DNA of 64,000 bases from LMUY01 sp965276785 (GTDB taxonomy: Bacteria > Pseudomonadota > Alphaproteobacteria > Acetobacterales > Acetobacteraceae): contig OZ255629.1 of the NCBI GenBank assembly GCA_965276785.1, positions 1,860,001-1,924,000 of the forward strand, in the 5' to 3' direction. The position numbers and the translations under genes are program-made. Each line of letters opens with the position of its first letter. Within the stretch, counting starts at the first letter, position 1. Below the pieces are notes generated by a model. That model was not told the DNA's origin. It saw only the letters and a list, made by a program, of their open reading frames with translations, and did no database searches. Positions 59,856 through 64,000 of this stretch are shown one piece after another.

Positions 59856-61613
59856 TCAGAACGGTTCCGGATAGTGGCCGTGGAAGAACGTGAGCGGCGG
59901 CCGCGCATTGGGGTCGGTCAGCACTTCGATCAGGGTGGGTTCGTTGGAGCCCAAGGCGGCATCGAGCGCAGCACCGACCTCCTCGCCGCGTTCCACCCGC
60001 ACCGCATTGACGCCGCAGGCGCGAGCGATAGCTGCGTGATCCACCTCGGCGAAGTCGCAAGCGTTGGTGTGGTCCCCCAGGATGGTGTCCTCGCCATGCT
60101 TCTGAAAGCCAAGGATCCCATTGTTCAGCACGATCACGGTGAGCGGCAGTTGCAGCCGGCGCAGCGTCTCAAGCTCGGCCCAGGAATGGGCGAAGCCGCC
60201 ATCGCCGCATAGGCACACGACGCGGGCGTCCGGTGCAGCCATCTGCGCCCCGATCGCCAGCGGCACGCCCCAGCCAAGGCCGGCCAGGCCGCGCGGCGTC
60301 AGGAAGCGCTGCCCGGGCCGCCTGGCCGTCAGATAGGTGATGATCCAGTTGGAGGAATACGATGCATCGGCGCAGACGACGGCGCCGGCCGGAAGCCGCC
60401 GGTCGAGCTCCGCCACCACACGCTCGGGGCGCACCGGGCCGCCATCGCGAGTGGTGACGCCAGCCACCAGGTCGCGCCATCCGGCGACCGCGGCGGCAAT
60501 CTGCTGCTCCACCCCCGCCCTCGCGCTGGCGCGCAGGGTCAAGTCCAGCCCGAGCATCTCGCGGCTTAAGGCGGCCAGCGTGAGCTTGGCGTCCCCGACC
60601 AGGCGCACCGACTCGTAGTTACGGCCGATTTCCAGCGGGTCCGGGTCGATATGGATGAAGCGCGCGCCGCGCGGATACAACTGCCAGGAGTCGGTGCCGT
60701 TCTGGTTGGTCCGGTTGCCAACCAGCAGCACCACGTCGGCCTCCTGCACCATCGGCCGTAGGTCGCGGGTGCGGGCGCCCAGGCCCATGGTGTTGCCGAC
60801 CACGCCCAGCGAGAGCGGGTGCGTCTCGTCAACGCTGCCCTTGCCCATGAACGTGGTCGCGACCGGCAAATGGGCGTCCTGCTGCAGCGCCGCGAGTTCG
60901 GCCGCGGCGTCGGAGAGGTGAACCCCGCCGCCCGCAATCACCAGCGGTCGTTGGGCGCGGGCCAGTAGCGCGGCGGCTTCGGCGATACGCGCGGGCTCCG
61001 GCGTGGTGCGATCGAGCGGATAGCGGCCCATGCTGGACGTGCGCGGCGAGCTGCGGCCGGCTTTTTCGCTCAGTAGATCGGCTGGCACCAGGATCACCGC
61101 GGGGCCGGGCCGGCCCGATGTGGCGGCAGTAAACGCCATATCCACGTAGTCTTCCAGGCGGTCGGCGCGGTCGATGCGGCGGACGAACTTCGCCACCGGG
61201 TCGAACAGTCTAAGGTGATCCAGCTCCTGGAAGGCGTTGCGGTCCACCGTGCTGCGCGCCACCTCCTGCACGAGTGCCACCACCGGCACGCTGGCTTTCA
61301 GCGCCTCCGCCAGCGGCGCCACCAGCAGGGTCGCCGCCGGGCCGTTCTGCGCCGTGACCACGCCCACTTTATGCGAAATCCGGGCGTAGCCGTCGGCCAT
61401 GGTGCCGCCCATGTTCTCCTGTCGGTAGGCGATCTGGCGGATGCCGACATGCGGGGCGGCCAGGTGGAAGGCCGAGGGCAAGCTCTGGCCGAAGGCAATC
61501 GTCACCCCATGACGGGCGAACGCCTCCGCCAAGCGGAGCGCAACTGTGGTGTTCGGGAGGCATGGACCGGTGTCAGGCAAGCCACGCTCCGATCGTACAA
61601 GAGGCTGGTTCAC
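59856..61613 (-). CDS. Thiamine diphosphate-dependent enzyme (acetolactate synthase-like)
   Basis: 585 residues. The three-domain ThDP fold: PYR domain with the catalytic Glu (AYRQENMGGTMADGYAR), central FAD/DHS-like domain (PLVIAGGGVHLSDAAAELAAL), and PP domain with the cofactor motif GDGGFAHSWAELETLRRLQLPLTVIVLNN. The group includes acetolactate synthase, benzaldehyde lyase and related C-C lyases. Its place with an alcohol dehydrogenase, SDR and monooxygenase argues for a catabolic lyase or decarboxylase rather than branched-chain synthesis; no small regulatory subunit is present. First gene of the minus-strand operon, GTG start at 61613, divergent from a GntR regulator. Confidence 0.88.
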   Translation of the reverse strand: MNQPLVRSERGLPDTGPCLPNTTVALRLAEAFARHGVTIAFGQSLPSAFHLAAPHVGIRQIAYRQENMGGTMADGYARISHKVGVVTAQNGPAATLLVAPLAEALKASVPVVALVQEVARSTVDRNAFQELDHLRLFDPVAKFVRRIDRADRLEDYVDMAFTAATSGRPGPAVILVPADLLSEKAGRSSPRTSSMGRYPLDRTTPEPARIAEAAALLARAQRPLVIAGGGVHLSDAAAELAALQQDAHLPVATTFMGKGSVDETHPLSLGVVGNTMGLGARTRDLRPMVQEADVVLLVGNRTNQNGTDSWQLYPRGARFIHIDPDPLEIGRNYESVRLVGDAKLTLAALSREMLGLDLTLRASARAGVEQQIAAAVAGWRDLVAGVTTRDGGPVRPERVVAELDRRLPAGAVVCADASYSSNWIITYLTARRPGQRFLTPRGLAGLGWGVPLAIGAQMAAPDARVVCLCGDGGFAHSWAELETLRRLQLPLTVIVLNNGILGFQKHGEDTILGDHTNACDFAEVDHAAIARACGVNAVRVERGEEVGAALDAALGSNEPTLIEVLTDPNARPPLTFFHGHYPEPF

Positions 61614-61681
61614 GCTTCCGGCTGGTACAACCCGGAGCGAGCAGGCCCAGTCGTTGTTATTTGCTATAGCAAGCCCATTGC

Positions 61682-61697
61682 GCTTGACGTGTCAAGC
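61682..61697. promoter_or_regulatory. Palindromic operator candidate for the GntR regulator
   Basis: GCTTGAC, two bases, GTCAAGC: a perfect 7-bp inverted repeat in the 108-base gap between the TPP-enzyme start (61613) and the GntR start (61722). The nearby TTATTTGCTATAGC is AT-rich and may be promoter sequence. The place and symmetry suit binding by the divergent FCD-type regulator. Confidence 0.5.
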
Positions 61698-61721
61698 CTC
61701 TAGCGTTCACTAGCGGCGAAA

Positions 61722-62477
61722 ATGGACATCCCAGCTTCCTTATCCCCGCCAGCTTCGTTGTCTCCCATCGAACGAGCGGAGAGCGTTGCCGGCAAGGTCT
61801 ACCAGCAGCTTCGCAGCGGGCTGGTACAGGGTCAGCTCGTGCCCGGACAGCGGCTGGTGCACCGCCTGCTGGCGAGCGAGATGGGTGTCAGCCCGACGCC
61901 GGTGCGCGAAGCGTTGCTGCGGCTGGTTTCGGAAGGCGCGCTGGAGCTGGACGGGCGCGGCGTCGCCTGGGTTCCGCGCCTCGCGGCCGAGCGCTACGAC
62001 GAAATCATCGAGTTAAGGGTGGTGCTGGAGGGCCTCGCAGCGTCGCGGGCAGCGGCGCTTGCCACCATGGCCGACATCGCCGAGCTGACGGCCATTCAGG
62101 GACGCTTCCTGGCCGGCCGGGCCGTGATGGATCGGGAGGTCGTGCTGACGGAGAACGAGCGGTTTCACTTCAAGGTCGTCCACATCGCAGCCATGCCCGT
62201 GTTGCAGCGGGTGGTGGAGAGCCTCTGGGTGCAGGTCGGCCCCACGATCAGCCTGCTGTTTGCCGCTCCCCGGCTGCTCTCGCCGGCTGGTCATGCCCAC
62301 GAGTCGCTCATCGCCGCGCTCAAGGCCCGCGACGGCGAGGCGGCCAGCGCTGCGGTCAGGCGTGACCTGCTGGAGCATGCGGCGGTGTTGTCGCCCATGC
62401 TGGCCCGCGATGCGGCGGCGCGGGCAGAGTCACCGGTGCCGCAAGAGCCCCGGCAGGACGCGCTGCGGCACGCTTAG
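61722..62477 (+). CDS. GntR-family (FCD domain) transcriptional regulator
   Basis: 251 residues. Winged helix at ~22-90: AGKVYQQLRSGLVQGQLVPGQRLVHRLLASEMGVSPTPVREALLRLVSEGALELDGRGVAWVP, the GntR pattern. The FCD ligand domain follows (YDEIIELRVVLEGLAASRAAA, then ENERFHFKVVHIAAMPVLQRVVESLW and AHESLIAALKARDGEAA) with His/Asp positions that usually bind a metal and a carboxylate. It is divergent from the TPP-enzyme operon and likely controls it in response to a pathway acid. Confidence 0.9.
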   Translation: MDIPASLSPPASLSPIERAESVAGKVYQQLRSGLVQGQLVPGQRLVHRLLASEMGVSPTPVREALLRLVSEGALELDGRGVAWVPRLAAERYDEIIELRVVLEGLAASRAAALATMADIAELTAIQGRFLAGRAVMDREVVLTENERFHFKVVHIAAMPVLQRVVESLWVQVGPTISLLFAAPRLLSPAGHAHESLIAALKARDGEAASAAVRRDLLEHAAVLSPMLARDAAARAESPVPQEPRQDALRHA

Positions 62478-62483
62478 CGCCTT

Positions 62484-62512
62484 ACGCTTCAGGTTGGCGC
62501 AACCTGAAGCGT
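62484..62512. terminator. Bidirectional hairpin terminator
   Basis: ACGCTTCAGGTTG (62484-62496) and its exact complement (62500-62512) are separated by three bases (GCG), giving a 13-bp perfect stem. It stands between the converging GntR and efflux adaptor genes, seven bases after one stop and eleven from the other. There is no clear T-run on the plus side. Confidence 0.7.
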
Positions 62513-62522
62513 GAACTATGCT

Positions 62523-63833
62523 CTAGCTCCGCGCGGCGGTCCGCGGCCCGGAGGCCGGCGGTGGCTGCGGCAGGTGAACCCGGTTGCCGTCGTCCAGCGT
62601 GGGCGGCGGATTGAGGATCACCTGTTCGCCGCCCGCCAGGCCGCTGCGCAACTCGACGCTGGTGCCGAAGTCACGGTAGACCGAGACATCGCGCATATGC
62701 ACGACGCCGCCCTCGCCGGCCACCGCCACGCGCAAACCCTGGCCGTTGAACAGCAGCGCGTCGGACGGGATCACCACGCCGGGTGCGGTGCGCGGCACGC
62801 CGATCTTCACCGTAACATACAGGCCAGGCCGGAGCATGCCGTCCGGGTTGGCCACGTCCACCTCCGATTGCATGGTGCGGGACGCCTGATTGAGGGCTGC
62901 GGCGCTGCGGTTGACCTTGCCGCTGAACACCCGGCCGGGTAGCTCCTGCACCATCACCTGCGCATCGAGCCCGTCGCGGATGCCGACCGCGCCCGATTGC
63001 GGCACGTCGATTTGCACGCGCAAGACGTCGTCACGGGCCAAGGTAAACAATACATTGGTCGCGCCATTGTTGTCGGCGCTCACCAGGTCTCCGGTGTCGA
63101 CGCTGCGGCTGGTGATCACTCCGTCATAGGGTGCGGTGACGTTTTCGTAGTCGGTGAGTTGCTGCAGGCGCTTTACCGTGGCGAATTGGGCGCCGAGATT
63201 GGCCTGCGCCACCTTCACCGCAGCCTGTGACGATTGCAGCGAGGCCTGCGACCCGGCGAGCCCCAGCCGCGTGTTGTCGGCGTTTTGCCGGGTCTCCCAG
63301 CCGAGATTGGCCAGTGCTGAGGTGCGGCTGTTGGTAACATTGCCCAAGTTCACGTTCGATCGGGCTTGGTCCACCTGCGCATTGGCCTGCAGCAGCGCGG
63401 CCTGCATCTGCACCAACTGCGCATTGGCCTGCGCCAGTTGCTGGTCGAGGTCGGGCGCCGCGATCCGCAGCAGCAGGTCGCCCCGCTTCACCCGGCTGCC
63501 GATATCGACCCGGCGCTCGGCGATGTAACCGGTGGCGCGGGCATACAGGGTGGTGGTGTCGAACGCGGCCGCGGTGCCAGGCAGAGTGTAGATCACCGGC
63601 GAGTCTTCTCGCTTGGCGATACCCACTTGCACGTCGGGCACGAAGTCTCGCGTCTGCTGCTGCGTCTGCGAGGCTTCGGCGGCCTCCTGGTAGTGGCCCC
63701 ACGCGCCCCACCCGAGCAAAGCCGCCACCACCACGCCGGCCGCAATCAACGGCTGGCGCGGCACCGGGCCGAGCTCGCGCGGCTTGCCCGCTTCGTCCTC
63801 CGGCCGCTTCGCCGACTCAGCCTGCTGCGTCAT
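62523..63833 (-). CDS. RND efflux pump periplasmic adaptor
   Basis: 436-residue membrane fusion protein with an N-terminal anchor (PLIAAGVVVAALLGWGAWGHYQ). First lipoyl half ATGYIAERRVDIGSRVKRGDLLLRIAAPDLDQQLAQANAQLVQ, a long helical hairpin (~residues 130-225), the second lipoyl half YDGVITSRSVDTGDLVSADN, then the beta-barrel DVPQSGAVGIRDGLDAQVMVQELPGRVFSGKVNR. The type matches MexE/NolF-like adaptors. Its ATG overlaps the stop of the permease gene at 63830, so here the permease comes first in the operon. Confidence 0.9.
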   Translation of the reverse strand: MTQQAESAKRPEDEAGKPRELGPVPRQPLIAAGVVVAALLGWGAWGHYQEAAEASQTQQQTRDFVPDVQVGIAKREDSPVIYTLPGTAAAFDTTTLYARATGYIAERRVDIGSRVKRGDLLLRIAAPDLDQQLAQANAQLVQMQAALLQANAQVDQARSNVNLGNVTNSRTSALANLGWETRQNADNTRLGLAGSQASLQSSQAAVKVAQANLGAQFATVKRLQQLTDYENVTAPYDGVITSRSVDTGDLVSADNNGATNVLFTLARDDVLRVQIDVPQSGAVGIRDGLDAQVMVQELPGRVFSGKVNRSAAALNQASRTMQSEVDVANPDGMLRPGLYVTVKIGVPRTAPGVVIPSDALLFNGQGLRVAVAGEGGVVHMRDVSVYRDFGTSVELRSGLAGGEQVILNPPPTLDDGNRVHLPQPPPASGPRTAARS

Positions 63834-64000
63834 GCGTAATCCTCCAGCGGCTTGACGGCGCCGCGCCGCAGCTTGGCATATAGGAACGGCACGAACAGCA
63901 AGGTGGAACAGGTACCGACCGCCACCCCGCCAAGCACCGCGCGCGCCAGCGCCGCGTTCTGCTCGCTGCCCTCCCCCACGCCAAGCGCCATGGGGATCAA
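63830..64000 (-). CDS. RND efflux permease, C-terminal end only
   Basis: The last ~56 residues of an inner-membrane RND exporter; the rest lies beyond the window. LIPMALGVGEGSEQNAALARAVLGGVAVGTCSTLLFVPFLYAKLRR is the typical final transmembrane region (ALxRAVxGGxxxxTxxTLxFVPxxY). It is followed by a short tail ending LEDYA. The TGA overlaps the ATG of the adaptor gene. Confidence 0.9.
   Translation of the reverse strand: MIPMALGVGEGSEQNAALARAVLGGVAVGTCSTLLFVPFLYAKLRRGAVKPLEDYA

Overview
The window comes from a GC-rich alphaproteobacterium. It is most likely a member of the Acetobacteraceae or another Rhodospirillales family, but this is inferred from protein style and gene order, not from a marker gene. 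Supporting signs are the DUF2842 gene, the sdhE-mfd pair, the TctC-like receptor, and many copies of the alphaproteobacterial palindromic repeat (CGTCATGGCCGGACTTGATC and its mirror). No rRNA or tRNA gene was recognised.

Layout. 1-9.4 kb: the end of priA, apt, a Tat-exported TctC-like receptor, an XRE/MmyB regulator divergent from two SDR genes, a periplasmic ClpP-like protease, and a four-gene run of exported and lipoprotein genes ending in an OmpA-domain lipoprotein. 9.4-13.8 kb: a peptidoglycan-recycling operon with a sugar kinase fused to MurQ, a sodium:solute symporter and AnmK. 13.8-19.5 kb: small membrane proteins, a LysR regulator, a hydrolase, an SDR and a DUF2125-like exported protein. 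19.5-23.2 kb: mfd and sdhE. 23.3-24.3 kb: a BrnT/BrnA toxin-antitoxin pair beside a decayed Tn3 transposase. 24.3-27.9 kb: two divergent regulator/oxidoreductase pairs, one with a clear double operator.

27.9-38.3 kb: a type I-C CRISPR-Cas locus. The interference genes cas3, cas5c, cas8c and cas7c look intact. The adaptation block is damaged: a deletion has joined the first codons of cas4, out of frame, to cas1 without its N-terminal domain. cas2 is intact. The array is split by a 1.3-kb cassette with 24-bp inverted ends. The cassette holds a truncated hypothetical gene, a fragment that resembles an IS1595 transposase N-terminus, and an NTF2-fold immunity-like gene. The far half of the array has degenerate repeats and runs directly into a cytochrome P450 pseudogene, followed by an intact SRPBCC gene and an MFS transporter fragment.

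38.3-43.8 kb: a lineage-specific protein, then a TetR regulator with an RND efflux pair. 44.1-52.9 kb: a probable DNA-modification/defence island made of a 926-aa adenine-type DNA methyltransferase, a DEAD/DEAH helicase and a GIY-YIG (T5orf172) nuclease. The methyltransferase is separated from the other two by a 231-bp tandem repeat built from palindromic repeats, a small stand-alone GIY-YIG gene, a hypothetical gene and an IS630-family element that needs a -1 frameshift. The target-recognition part of the methyltransferase is strikingly AT-rich, which suggests domain exchange. This island is the best candidate here for a little-described system.

52.9-64 kb: a catabolic cluster on the minus strand (TPP enzyme, zinc-type dehydrogenase, SDR, Baeyer-Villiger-type monooxygenase, MFS transporter, MetA-type outer-membrane protein) with a divergent GntR regulator, and then a second RND efflux adaptor with the end of its permease.
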